Shown: in pieces, positions 1 through 14,700 of the stretch | Layout of the letters: each line of letters opens with the position of its first letter | Numbering within the stretch: position 1 is the first letter of the stretch | Assembly (NCBI GenBank): GCA_013399115.1 | Contig: VXAA01003176.1 | Span: 184,079 to 248,078, forward strand | From: Anseranas semipalmata | Taxonomy: Eukaryota > Chordata > Aves > Anseriformes > Anseranatidae | Direction of reading: 5' to 3' | DNA: 64,000 nt | Notes under the pieces: model-generated | What the model was told of the DNA's origin: nothing | Seen by the model: the letters and a program-made list of their open reading frames with translations, nothing else | Database searches by the model: none | Translations under genes and position numbers: made by a program

Positions 1-3000
1 TTCTGCAGTTACAAAATTCTCAAAGACTGCTGAAAAAACTAAACCAAACATAAACCTAATATACCTAAACATATACTTGTTTCTTACCATGGTTCCTTTG
101 CAAAGCTTTCAAGTGAAAAAATTAAAGCTGATCTGGAAAATAAATGCTGAAGAAATATCATACATATTGTAATAAGAAATACGTTTACTGCAAGATAACA
201 AAAGCCATGTTTCACATGAAGTGTAGATTGGTTGCTTAACCTGAGTTTCTTGGTAGCATGAGATCAGAACAGTTCATAGTGCAAAAGCAAAAAGTCATAG
301 TATCATTTCATCAAATATGGTTTTATCCAAAATATAGCAGATTTGTGATCATGCTGCACATCACATTCTCAGTAAAATGATCACAGTTCAAGACTACTAT
401 GATGGTTAAACCAATTAAATATCTAGATCTGAAAAAATAATTAGGGGAAAATGGTTTTCTGTGGGGATTTATTATTGTATGGCTATTGTGAAATGACTTG
501 TAGAAAAATTCAGATTTGTGATACAGATTAAAAAATACAGATTCTTGCCATATTTTTGGCAAGAATAGCATGTAAAATAATGATAATGGTAAATATAAGA
601 ATTATTGTTAAATAGTAGTATGCATCCATAAATAGTTTTTTTATATATTTATCTTTGTAAATATAAACAAATCTACTAAAAGTTGGAATATTGCATAGAT
701 CATTCTGATGTGACAGGGGAATTGATCATGCTATATAATGGTGTCTACGCTGAATTTTTCATGAATAGTGGATGCTACTAGAAAGAGGCACAAAAAAAGG
801 GAAATGTCGAGAGTCTGAAACTAGATAAATTTGATGGAGAAAGAAAGATCTTCAGAGGAAGGTAGAATATGTTTTGAAAGAATGCATTACTGTGTTTTAT
901 GACATCACTGATTAATCCTCTAAGCATACAGCCTCTCTCCTCTGTCTTCATTTGTACCATAAAATACTCTCGAGCGAGAACCTTTAAAATCACTCTTTTA
1001 TGAGATCTTGTTAAAGCTCTTTATTTCGCAAAAATTATTCTTTCCTCAATTCAACTTTTGTTCTCTGCATTGATTCAGGACTACTGAATCAATATCACTA
1101 CATGAAGAAACTATTTTCTGGTACTCTGGAATTCTCCGCCTCATCATTACTTAGGACCTAATATATCCATAGTTCTGCTCATCATTTGATCACAAGTGAC
1201 TTCTGCCACCTATGGAGGCAGCCTGAGAGAATTAGGGTGGGACTGGATTCATTACCGCTAATAGGGCCAGACACTTGCAACAAATATGCTCTTATTTTAA
1301 TTATGAACTGGGATCTTAGAAGCATTTATTTGTGAAATTATTATTCAGATCAGGTTCATATTCTATTCATAATAGAGCAGAAAGTCCATTAATAGAGTGT
1401 TTTCAAAGACCACCAGATAAGTATTGCAGAGTTCCTGCAAATCTGATTGTCATTTTTCTGGATTGCCTCACATGTTTCACATTAAATGATACAGAGTACT
1501 ACTGCTAATAAGGAAAACAACAACAACAAAAAATGCATTCCTGTGTTAAGATGCAACATGGTAAAATATTTCTGTAGAATATTAAAAGTATTACAATAGT
1601 TACAAATATTTGGATTGGGGCAAAAGGACAACTAATATTATTCTTAATGAATCAAAGACAAAAGAAATATTAGAGAAATAGTGATGAAGTTTCAAGAACT
1701 GAGATAATATTTGTATTTGCTAAAAATGCAAAAAAAAAAAAAAAAAGACGACTCAGAACAAAATCTAAACATTTTCCAATTTTCAAATGAAGTTAAAGTA
1801 GTTACTGTCTGGAGTACCTAATTATCTCAAGGCTTTTTACGTTTGTTTGTTTTGTTTTTAAAGGATGAAATACATGCATAAATGAAAATAAACTTTTAAA
1901 AATATATATTGAACCTGTGAAGAAGAAAGTGCTAAAATCAGTGAAGCATTTTCCTAGTATTGAAAAAATATATTTTTCTTCTGAACTTATTTTTCTGTCA
2001 CACAAAGTAAAGGACTGAAAGTCTTAGGGATGTTTTAGAATATAGATATTGAAAAGACAGACAGACATATATAAATTCTATTACTTAGTCAGCCTAATTG
2101 GAGCTAGTTTAAAAGGAGTCTAATTTTGCATGAATATTGTACTTTAATTTTATACTGAAGCCCAATGTAATTAACAGTTTTCTTAAAAAACATTACTATA
2201 TGTCAATGCTGCACTTACTCAATTAAAAATGTATCACCTTATAGATGCATAATATACTGGTGTTTAAAATAATGTTTAAAATGCATAATTCCTCTCATTT
2301 AAAAACATAATTTAACTAGTTTATTAGAATCAGAAAAGTGAAAAATGAACCATAAACTAAGTGGACAATTATTAAGTTTAAAAAACAAGGCAGGGGTACA
2401 TCCCACTTTGTATGCAAACCAATAAAGCTGACTGTACTTGTCACTGTTATATACTGTGTTCATAATTTAGTATTTTTATATTGATTTTGCATATTATTTT
2501 TCACATTATAAGCACTGTGTATCCTACAGGGCATGACTTTCACTTTAACGAACAAAGATGACACAGGTTAATAAAGATAAAAATTTACATGTATCATCAT
2601 CTTCTAGGTTATGAAAATAGTTATTAAATCCTTGGGAAAAAAATGATTGAGAAGAAGAAACAGTGGAAAAGAATAAAATAAAGTTTGGATGAAAGAATTT
2701 TAAGAGGTTGAATTATATACAGTGCAGTCTTGAGGACTGCACGCAAGGAAGGTGTGGAAAAGAGCTGGACCTCATAAATTTTTGTAGCTACACCCACTTC
2801 AAGTATCTGGCCTCTTGAATCTTAGAAATCCAAGTGGCACAAATTTGAGCAGGAGCAAAGCATGTCTAATTTTACATACAAAAAATCTCTTCCTGCTTTG
2901 TTTTGCTACTGTGATGGGAACTTGTGATGATGATTTGAGATTGTAATATCATATGAAAGAATATAATCATCAAGAATCTGAAATTGTAGCTGATATCAGC

Positions 3001-3828
3001 ATGATATAGATTGCATTTGCATCAACCCCAAACACTATTATCTCATCTTTTCAGTAGCTAACCAGAAATCCTCTTCCTGGACAGGAATGTGATAAGTCCA
3101 AGTTGAGTACTATAGTGTAAAGTGTAATTACATCACCTCCATATACCACTACTTTGAATTTCATTCTTTGCTTCCAAGTTGACACATGAAATTAAAAAGG
3201 CAATGTTAATTAAAAGCTAGATGATACATGTGGATCTCATCATCCCTTAAAATAATTGGGTGAGATTAATCATTTCCACAGTGGTGATTTTCAGTACCAG
3301 GAGCACAAAAGAAAAGTACAGCAAAAGTACAAAGAGATACTTAATAAGGTAATAAGGTATACCTTTTCTCCCTTGCTAACCCCACAGATTTCTTGACTAA
3401 AAGTTTACAGCTAAATGTTGCTAAAGAGTTAGCAACGGAAGGAAGCATCAGCAGACAGCTAGAAAAAAAAAGAACTTCACAGTTGCTTTAATTCCGGGCT
3501 TCAACATCCTTTTTCTCCCCCCACAGGGAAAGACTACTTAGAAGAAGGAATGTAAAAGAAATTTTACAGAGAGATTTTATAGGCAACTTTCCTAAGACTT
3601 TTTAAAAATATATTTTCAGTATGCAGTGAGATAGCAAAAATGTTTAATTGATAGCATATTAATATACAATGATTGTAATGAGACTTTAAAAATAAAAAAA
3701 TAGCCATGCCTTTTGAACGCTAGTGCCCAGAGGAAAAAGTAGATTAGAATGCAAGATATATTCAATCTCTGTGAGAAAAGCAAAATAAAAAAAATAAGAT
3801 TCTTAAGACTTCTTACTGTGGTTAGACA

Positions 3829-3907
3829 NNNNNNNNNNNNNNNNNNNNNNNNNNNNNNNNNNNNNNNNNNNNNNNNNNNNNNNNNNNNNNNNNNNNNNNN
3901 NNNNNNN
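3829..3907. other. Assembly gap (79 N)
   Basis: A run of N is followed directly by seven C residues. The homopolymer edge suggests that the missing sequence is a C/G-rich or simple repeat that stopped the sequencing. Open frames drawn across it have no meaning. Confidence 0.98.
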
Positions 3908-5072
3908 CCCCCCCGTACAGAGGATTTTAAAGGATCAAGTTTTATGACTTCTCGGAGCCTACAGGCAAACAGCATTTCCAGATAAGCACTGTGAACTACA
4001 AACCTCCAGTCGTCTGGGGACTAGACCACACAAGAAAAGCTCAGATTATTTTTGAATCCTCAAGTACTACTTTCTGCCTTTTTCTTTCTTGGCTTGTCTG
4101 TATTTTACAGGTGTTTCACTATAATGCAGAATGCACTATTAATTGAGGGAGAGTATTTTATAATCTTTGGGCAAAAAAAACTAAGTGTAGAACATGTATT
4201 GTATGCTTTGTGCTTATACATTTGTCTTCAATAAACCAGGGGAGCATGCTTATGACATTACATGTTTTTCTCTTATTTTGTTTCATTTCAGGCAAAGTCA
4301 TTATTTCCCAAAGGCCTCTAAACTGGACCTAATTCTGTTCTTACTCAGGCATCAATTAATGAGAACCAGAGTTGAACCAGCTAACTTAACAGCAAACAGT
4401 GACTGTAAGACAGGAGGGAGAGAGAAAAGGGGAAAGAGGCAAGTTTTTCACAGGATGATTAAAAGAAATATTTTAATCTAGAGAAGTAACATAGAAAACA
4501 TGATTGCTGTGCATCTGACTCTGATCCTGTTAACACTTCAGCAAAATAACACAAAACAAGGGCAGGGCTGGAAATAGTTTTAATCAATATAGCAAAATCA
4601 GTTGTTAAAAGGTGTCCATAGAAGGGGTTAAAACAAAGCACGTCTCTATCCACCTGCTCAGTTGGAAAAAAAACTCTGTTCTGACTGAAGCTCCCTCCCT
4701 GCCACAGGCTGAAGTCCAAATTTCCTGATTTCTTTCCTCCCTTCTTTACCCTGATACACCTGAGCTTTGCTCCTCCTACCCCTGCCCACACTCTCGAGCC
4801 AGTGGTTGCTCTTTGTTAGGCATTACAACCCTGGCTATCCTGAATGTAGTGGTCTCAACTCCATAAAATCAGAATCGGGCCTGAGTAAAAGGTATTCAGG
4901 TGATGATGACTAAATTAGCAATCTTCACTGATTGTCTCTTGAGACTAAAAACAAACAACGCTCTACCCATAATGATATCATACACGATGAGGCAGTGTTG
5001 TTAATATTACAGATCCTCCTCTTTCCCCAGTACCTATGTGCATTCACCTGGCTTGCAGAGGGGAGTTGTGCA

Positions 5073-5087
5073 TGTGTGTGTGTGTGT
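5073..5087. repeat. Short GT microsatellite
   Basis: An alternating TG run of about 15 bases in the FSTL5 intron. Confidence 0.8.
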
Positions 5088-5669
5088 TAGATATGCAGAC
5101 TTGGCATGCTCTGTAACATACATATGAATATACAGACTATATCCCATATTTCTTAGTCCCTGGCAGCAAATCAGAAACTGGCAGTCAATGTTCTGTTGGC
5201 TGCTTTCTTCCTGTTTGTACCTGAAAATCTCACAGCATACATTTTTTGACTGAAGACATTGCATAAACATTGCTCTCTTTGTCAGAGCCATGCAAATCAC
5301 AAGAAGAAAATTCATTAGGATGCAGGAAATACTTTCTAACTATTTGAGGTGGGAATGTAAGTATTAACAAATTGCTTGCAATACCCTCAGCAGCAATGCA
5401 AGAAGACTCCCAGATGGAAAGTCCCTTACAAACTTTTTCAGTGTTTTGACTAATGAAGAACCGAGAATTAACTGGCACAACAAGAAATGCACATGCAATT
5501 CAGACATAGCTTAATATTTTTCAATGTAACTACATAAGTGTAAGCCATGGTAGTTTGAAGATGACTGGAAATAAAATTTTCATGACTGTTTTGTAATAGT
5601 CTTTCTCCATTCCAGTTCAAGCAAATGGCTATAGATCATACCACAGAAGAAGCGGCAGAATTGGACCAA

Positions 5670-5812
5670 TCATAGAATCACAGAATGGCTTGGGTTGGAA
5701 GGGATCTTAAAGATCATCTGGTTCCAAACCCCCTGCTGTAGGCAGGGACGTCACCCACTAGATCAGGTTGGCCAGGGCCCCATCCAACCTTGCCTTGAAC
5801 ACCTGCAATGTC
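5670..5812 (-). mobile_element. CR1 LINE 3' end fragment
   Basis: The plus strand begins TCATAGAATCACAGAATGG and continues with the reverse complement of the CR1 3' UTR (GGTTGGAAGGGATCTTAAAG, then CCCATCCAACCTTGCCTTGAACACC). The element therefore lies on the minus strand with its 3' tail at 5670. Similarity fades after about 5812. A second short CR1-like phrase (GGTCACCTTGTCCAACTC) near 5910-5930 may be a further remnant. Confidence 0.88.
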
Positions 5813-6885
5813 TAGTTGTTCAGAAAAAAATGTCCATAATCTATTCCCAGCCTGGCCAATCCTGCTGCTCTGGAGCCCTAGTTTGACTTCCAAGCAAGGG
5901 ACTGCTGGAGGTCACCTTGTCCAACTCTCTTTTTCCATATGCATAAAGTTTTTCCCTAGTTCTGAAGTTTTTTCCTTATGCATTCAGACCATAATTCATT
6001 TAGACTAAATGCCTACTTGCAATTTCCATGCACAAAGAGCCAAATTTGTTCATAATCCCTTTTAAAACAAACAAACAAAAAACCTTTATGATATGAATGC
6101 CTGCTATCAACATGAACACAATTATTTTTCAAGATAATACCTAGGTATTATCATGACAGATAAACAACAGGACTGTTTTTCCCTGCAGATTGACATTTGG
6201 AGTTGCTGAGGTTGGAATACCATCCAAGTCAAATAAATTCCCCTTTACTAGAGCAAGAAGTGACTACTCATCTTTTTTAATCTGCACACTCATAAACTTG
6301 CATACATATTGCTTGATCAAAGCAAGTATGACTCTGCTGGTATTCATTATCATCTTCTATTTGTAATAAGTATTCTAATTGCATAACAATCTAAGCATTT
6401 GAAATATTAAATGCTTGATTGAAGCAGAAAGTCTCCTTTAAGATATTATTTACATATTTTGAATATGTGTGTCTGTGCCAGAAGTGGTTTTAAAAATTGA
6501 CTTTAGAAAAGTTCTGCATTCCTAGCTGTTGTACACTAAGATGTATCCCTAATACCAAAACCAGAACTATCCTAAACAATTTATTTAATCTAGACCTATT
6601 GCCTTGGAAAAAAAAATAAATGCCCATATTTTCTTTGCTTTTCAGAATACACTTTTATCTCATGCTTTCATTATTCTTTTTCCTCTTCTTTTATGTTCTC
6701 ATCTATCATTTCTTTCCCTCTAAGCTTTATTTTCTTTTAAAAGTACAAAACCTACTTATAGAATCTGCCATTTGCTTCTGTTCTGTATGTATGCTTACCT
6801 TTCCATTTTGCATATTTTTCAAAAATACACAATTAATAAAGTAATAAGAAATTAAAAATAGAGGAAAAATCTCTCTACCATTCCT

Positions 6886-6940
6886 GTATGTGTGTGTATA
6901 TATATATATGAGTTCACATACATGTGTGTATGTATGTGTT
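6886..6940. repeat. GT/TA microsatellite
   Basis: TGTATGTGTGTGTATATATATATATG is followed by ATACATGTGTGTATGTATGTG, a compound dinucleotide and tetranucleotide repeat. Confidence 0.85.
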
Positions 6941-8589
6941 ATCCACCCCAATATTAAACTTGTAATGTTTATTACAGACTATTTCAAGTATTGTATGAGA
7001 GTTATGAGAGGATTAGAAGTCTTATTAAGGAACAGCAACATACTATGAGTTCCACATATAATCTAATATTGATTTCACAGATCATCCCAGAAACGGTGTT
7101 CACCATACCTCATCTCCTGCCCTTGATTCTTCTCACATTCTTCATGGTTTTTTTTGTACATGTAATTTCTCTCTCCCATGGTTCATTCCATAGATACACT
7201 ACCAGTCTCTCATTTCTTCTAGATTTCAAAGTATTTTTCTTGTGGTGTTTTGTTTTACTTTGTTTAAAGCTGACAAAGGGAAGTAAACTGATGAGACAAA
7301 GTTTCTGATTTTGCAAAATACTCAGTGTGAACACCTGTCTGCTTATATGGTTAAGCACATAATAGATATTTCCCTGACTGAGGCCTGACATATTCTTCAT
7401 TCTGATAGAACAACATTCTCTAGAGGACACAAAACTTTATAATGAAATATAAATTTGTGTGTTTTATTTTCCATCTGTTAGAAACTTTCTATATTTAACA
7501 AACACAGTATGCAATAGTGGGCTAACAGGCATATATCTTAACCTTGTTTGAGCAGAACTCTCAATGCCTTCAGTTAGGAGTTCCTCCTTACATGCTGAGA
7601 TAGAATCACGTGATATTGGATCATTTTTTCAAACCTAGGACCAAGAGGAAATATCATGGTATTTTATAAAATACACTGAGAAGTTGAACTAGCCAGATCT
7701 TGAAACATTAATAGAAACAAACTTTTATAGTTTCTAGCAATAACTTGGGCTTTCCAGTTGAAACACCAAGATTCAGAAGAAAGGGGAAAAGAGGTTTTTT
7801 TATCATCTTTGTTGTCCTGATCATAAGCCTTAGAGTTCCCCAGATGTTGGTCCCGTGACTACCATGCCAAGCAGAAACTAAGAAGTTCATCAGATCTATG
7901 CTAGCTTCAGGCAGCCTATGGAGATTTGACAGCCCTGTTCCTTTCTTGTTGCTTTACAAAACCACTACAGCAGTGTCCCTTTTAACTACCAGAAGAAGAA
8001 CAGGATTTATTAGGTGAGAACTGTTTTGGGAGCCCTAGATTCATGACAAAGGTGTGGCAGGTAAGCAAAATTTGAATGGCATTCAGTGCTTGAAGCTGAG
8101 AAACCCGGTATTTCAGAAAACATCTGCATTATGCCACAGTTCAAAACTCCTAAATTCAGTACAGTAAACATCTACCTCACGGAGACAAGTTTTTGTTGAC
8201 CATTTAGCTTCACCACCATGCTTCTGTGACAGGCAGTTCTCCTGGTGCTGCTTGGTCTGAATCCAGTGGGTACTCGGACAAGTCCTTGCCTTAAGCAGAT
8301 ACTGACAGCTACTTTACAAGACAACCTCTCCTGGCTCTGTCAGAGTTTCTGTTGATATACGTAATCTCTAGCTTGTGAAGCTAGAATAGAGCTTAGCTCA
8401 CTATCTTTGAAAGGTTTCTTGGTTTCCAAATCCAAACAGCTCTTGTTTACTCACCAAAATCAAGTCTATATTTCTGCAGAGAGCATTACTGAAAAAGTTA
8501 ATTTCTAAACATTACTACAATAAATATAAACAAGACAAGGCTGGCATATAATTTAACCCTTGACCATGGAACCAAAGCCAGAAGTGCTA

Positions 8590-8766
<177 letters not shown>

Positions 8767-11700
8767 TTAGTGACAGACTGAAATATTATTTTGGCACAAG
8801 TCAATTTCTTATCGGTATTCAATACTCATATGAGACATCACCTGAGACAAACAACCAGGAAAAGCCTCAGAAAAGACAGGACATAACAGAAGAGCACTGG
8901 TGAAAAATTCAACACTTTCTCAAATGAAGGAATAAAGATGACCATCAATGACATCAACTTTCTGTTGTAAATACAGGCTTCTCTGGTGCACCGTTTGCAT
9001 CCCGACAGATATTACTGTAAAATACCTACTATTAATATCTTTATCTTACCAGACTGAAGTCTAACCTGTAAGCAAAGCACTGTATTTTCTGCCAATGTTA
9101 TGGAGGAATTTTTAAGTTGCATTATTGAAACTATGTATATTCTATAATGTGTCAGCATTGTAAGAACATTCCCAGCCTATTAAGCAAACTCCCCACATCT
9201 TGCCCCATAATTCACTGTAATCAGGTGCAAAATTCAAGGTAGAGCATTTGAAAAACTTTTATTTGATTGGTTTCAATTTTTGGTTGTTTCTGTTTCAGAA
9301 TCCTACAGATTATGTTGCACATGATCTGAACAAAGCACTGCCATGATAAATGCACCAGTGCTCTACAACTCATCAGAAGCGAATCCAAAAAAGAAAATGA
9401 GATTTCAAAGAACCATCAGGTCACAGGACACTTCAGAAAACTGCATAAATACATTTGTATTAGCGCTAATGATGTTTAGTCAATTATGTTGGTCTTCAGA
9501 AGTTCTTGTTACAAATGCTGGTGTTGGTGCAGCTGTATTGTACACATGTATTACTTCATACTTGTCTACCGCTATTTTCGGAGTAGCAAGAAAAAGTCAT
9601 CCCAGAGGAGACTTAGCAATAATTCTTAACAGATATTTCACAATAATGCAGTGTAGTGTCTTCTGTTGTGAGTAGAGATGGGGTTCAACAGCTATTGTTA
9701 TTTGCATAAACAGTGGCACCTTGCTGAAATCTGTGCAAGAACACTAAAAATCATGTAAGTCAGAAAAAACTATGGAACTTTATTATGATACACTGAAAAC
9801 AGCAAGAAATACTGTTTACATCCATTTTTTCTTCTTATGCAAAGCTTAAAATTGCAGACTCCTTAGATGTATTTCACCTTCATAAATAAACTGAAATGTT
9901 ATATAAAGAGAGAAAAAAAGGGCCATCATTCTTCCTTTACAGAAAGAGCCCATCCTTAATGGTTGACACAACCTTGCTCTATGGAAACAGCAGAAGGATA
10001 CCTGCCTGTTTACAATCTGAATATTAAACCAGTCTGTTGACTTAACCATTTCAAACTTAGTATTTTGAAGGTACATTTTAAGACTAAATACCAATAGCTA
10101 TCTGGTCAATTGCATAGCATATGCTATGTATACAATTATGTGTAGTTATTTATTTTGACCACTTCATCTGCATTGAGTTTATAAGTTTGTCACCCTGCAG
10201 TCACCTTAACAACCCAGCTTGTGCTACTTGGAAAGTTCCAGTATATTTGTATATCAAAAAATATTTTCTGCTCTTCTGAACACAAAGTTTAATTTTTTGA
10301 GACAAAACTGGACTGGTTTGCTGAGATAGTCCTACATTGTCCAGTTACAGTGACACCTATAAGGTGTGACCTGTTAGGACTAGAATTGGGACATTAGATA
10401 CTGGTATTAGAAAGGGGGATAGAAAACAATCTAAAAGAATGTGCAGAGCTGTTGCTAATGTTAAAGGCCCCAAGGAACATATTCTGAAATGTATGAGAAA
10501 ATCCTTGCAGGAGATGCTGAAAATATTATAGAGAATTTGTGTCAGAGTTCCTTTCGAGTAAAGACAAAGACATTATAACTCAGCAAAGATAAGATCAGAA
10601 CCATGGGAGGCTTATAACAATCATACTCACAGATTTTATAGATACATATGGCTAGAGAGTTTCCCTTATATGGTTCCTAATGGACCTACAAATACGCATT
10701 TCACAGGTGGCTTCAGTACTTTTTAGAGATAGACAATATTGATATTCAGTATCCATATTACAACTATCATCTTAAACAGACAACACAGAAAACTGATCCT
10801 CATCACGTTGAGATATGTGCATCTCATTCTGTTTATTCTGTATTATTTTGTCCTAAAACACAGGATAGAGATGAACAACTTCTATGCAGGCTGATTTGTG
10901 CATGAGTGTTTATTATTTTTTTCCCTTTGTACCTCACCTCTAATGCACTTATCTTGCCAATTTGAAATATGTACAAATAATGTAGAAATAAGTACAAAAA
11001 GTCCGAAGAGTGCTGTAAGACCCCAGCATGTGTATGGAACATTAAAGACTTGTCTATCTATTTCCTTTTGCATAGGAAATCAGCAGAGCATAAAATGTGA
11101 ACAAATTGGGGATCACTTATTATCCTGTATCATTTACAGCCATGCTCCTGGCAATCCTCTTACACAAACTGTGATTTTGACTCCTATCATTCTTCATATA
11201 GCATAGCCCTCAAAGTCACCTGAAGGCAGAGGCTGTGTAGAATTAATTCTCATGGAGATATCGCTGGTATTAAATGGACTCTAGCCTTACACAGTCTCAC
11301 TGATGGGATCCTGCATTGATCTGCTACCCTTCTTTGGGGGCTAGTCTACCAAACTTCATTAAACAAGTAACAGTACCTGTTTCATTCCAGCTGACTTTTA
11401 CCAGCCCACCTAGCTGTCATTCACTCCTAACTTAACCTCAGGCTTGAGATTAATATATAATACTATCTTGACACCACCTACCTTTTGTTCCACCAAAAAC
11501 AATCTCATTCTGGGTCTCCCAATTAATAAAATTTAAGATTTCTCCTTAGTTATCACTGCCTTTCTTATGCTAACAGTTCCCACTTAGGTTACATTTCTTT
11601 GGTACTCCAGCTCTTCTAATGTATGTAGTAGAAGTAACTCTCATAAAGACGTCTTGCAGGATAAGCTAAGCAGCGAATGATCTGAAACAAAGACAACGTG

Positions 11701-14700
11701 CTCTATTACAGACAGATATTTTATACAAATAAGTAGAAGTTTGGTCTTTTATACCTGTTCAGTAACTGGATATTACAGTGATAAGAGAAAGTGACACAGT
11801 AGAAAAGTTTTCTTTTTGGGTTCCCTTCTTCCACCAAAACAGAACTGGTAATCAGATGTTCCAGTGGACCTTTGACTATAGGGTTATTACAACAAATCTA
11901 GCTCACTGACTTGAAACACTGAAAAAGATTATTTCAAACTCCAATAACTCAAGTGTGTTGTGGAATGGCATTTTCCTTCACTGCCTCTGTGTTAGTTCTC
12001 AGTATCACTGTTACTGAAACAATAAGTCCATTACTAGATGAAAAAAAAAAAAAAAAAATCCCGAATCTTGACTTTTAATCTTGAAGAAAACACCCCTTTG
12101 TGTTTATTGAAAAGTCTTTGAAAATATTTTATTGTTAACTTCCAAGGTCAGAATCAGATTAGTTTAGCAGTTATGCATGCTAAAACTAGCTAGGCACAGT
12201 TGAACCTTTGTCCCTTTTGTGCACTCTTGGTATATCACTCTGTACAATGAAAATAAGGTTGGAGAACAGGCATTTCACAGAAGATGGTGAGGGCAGCCAC
12301 ATTCCACCACTCCCATCTGAACTGCATATATTTTAGCCTCATGTGGTGTAAAAGAATAGAGGCCTTATAGTTTTGAAAATTGTTTGACCCTGAAAGGCTT
12401 CTCCTTTGTACTTGTCCAAAAGAAGAGAAAATTATTACATGCTCAGTCTCTGACTTCATTGCCTGTTACTTGGATGAGCACTTAAAATGTAAATTAAAGA
12501 AGTCACCTTTTAAGATAGACTCCATCTAAAATCCCAGAAGTATGTAGGGTGTCTGCAGTTCTTATTTGCCTTTTCAGAAATAAAAACTCAATTTTTTCGA
12601 AGTATCATAAATTTTGTATTGAACTTACACAACTTAAGTGGTTATTTCTTCCTTAAAATATACTACCATAAATACAGTTTTCCTTAAAATAATGCTATTG
12701 TTATGTCTTATTTTAAGAAAAAAAACCTATGATATGCCCTTTAAGAATTCCGTTTCTAGGGGTTGACTTAAATAGATGAAATATACATGAGTTTTAAAAG
12801 CTTTATGAACAGAAAGAAATGTCACCTCTATATACTCATACCTAAAATAACTGACTCCTTATTTCTATTTGAGACTGTCACACAAATGGTAAGTATAGAA
12901 TTTTTATACATTTCTTTTAATAGTTATATTATCAAACTATCATAAAAATATCCATGCAAAGGCATTTTGTTTTTGAGGATGCTTATTTCATGCCCTCCTG
13001 GGGCAAAGTGACATATTTATGAACACAAATTTGCATTACTGATCTAGATCTTGTTTACTCATTGATTATAATCTGAGAGAATTTGATGTTTCACTGTTTG
13101 GATAACTTCTGTGTTTTAATTTCATGAATTACACATTTGCATAGTAGTTATCTTTGAGGTTTTTTTATATAACTACTTTTATTTTCACTTTTTCTTTGTT
13201 TGTTTAAAATAATGGTGGATATCTTGAGTTTTAAGCTATAAGAAATCTTTCAACAGATCATAACATCTGAATATGTGAATTACTACACTTAGCATGCTCT
13301 TACTAAGTGCACAGAATATTGTATAAAATAACATATCTTTCACAAGTACTGGAGGGCAAGTGAGCTTAAGCAATTTCATGGTCAAACAAGTGGTTGACAT
13401 ATCAAATGTTATAATCAACACTATGCAAAACTTTGTCTCATAGGAAACTGAGGAAAATCAAAAATTTTAAACATTTACAATGTGGATTTCATGAAATATT
13501 TTAAAATATGAGAGTTCAGGAAATATAGTTCTGGTAGAACTCTTGAGTACAAGCAACTTTAAGTTTTTTGTATTTTTCTGCTATCACTGTTCAGAAGAGT
13601 GAAAAAAAAGTTCTTTCATTTCCCAGACAGTACATATGTTTCTGAAAACTTTGGAATTGTCAGGGAGAGGGGGACACTACAGACTGAATTTTAGGATTTG
13701 AATTAAGCAGCTGCACAGCCAGAGAAGACAGAGAGGCCAGCTTTGGAGGGAACATTGAGAAATAAGCAAGTGTTATTTAATTATATTTGACAATTTCAGA
13801 GGAATGCTGTAGAGGAGATATTTTTCTTCTGGAGTTTCTCACATCACTGAGGCATCACCCAGAAAGCAGTGCAGTGAATTTGCTTGGGCTGTGCAAGTAG
13901 TGACACCAGATTGTCAGGCAGATACATTTTCCAGTGATGTGTTTCTTCATGTATGATACTACCTCATGTAACACGCTTAAATAAATATATGCTCCATGCA
14001 TTACGATACAGGTCTTATATATTTGTAAGGATTGAAAGATAAGACAAGATAACCACTTACATGTTGATTAACGTCATTATGAAGTCTACCATTTTCTAGA
14101 GATCTCAAGATTGAGTATCATCTGACATCTTTTGGTCTTCTGAAAACATTTAAGTATTAAGCTGTTCCTAAGGCCTTGCAGAAGTAAGATCTAGTTCCAC
14201 CCCATATTTTCACCACTCTATTGTTTAAAAGTTCTTTATCTTGTATGTTTATTTTACTTTTCACCTACTTTACCAGGAGCTACCATTAAGCAGCTATTAA
14301 TCAAAATATACCTCATATTTTCAAAAAACTTGCTCTGATACTTCACTTGCACTACGCATTGATGTGAAACTGTAAAGAGAGGCAAACAATTTTTTTAATA
14401 ACTACTTGTTATGAAATTGGTGGCCAATGGTAGATAATTAAAGGATAAGTACAGAAACAGGGAGAAAAGGGACTTGTTAGTATATTCCCCCGAGTCCATT
14501 TACTGGCTGAGCTAGAAACTGCAGCTACCCATTTTGATTAATATTCATTGATGGACTTTAGCTCCTTAAGTTTGTCTGCTTCTTTTTATAAATATATATA
14601 TATATTTATTTTCATATGATTATGTGGGTGTGAAGAGTGTAGCTTCTTTATATTCATATAACCACGTTTGGAAATCTGATGAGTTCATTTATTTACTACA

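Noticed and set aside
9343..9675. 110-codon plus-strand frame as a gene next to the FSTL5 exon
   Set aside because: There is no recognisable family, no convincing splice sites and no GC or codon signal; it probably arose by chance.
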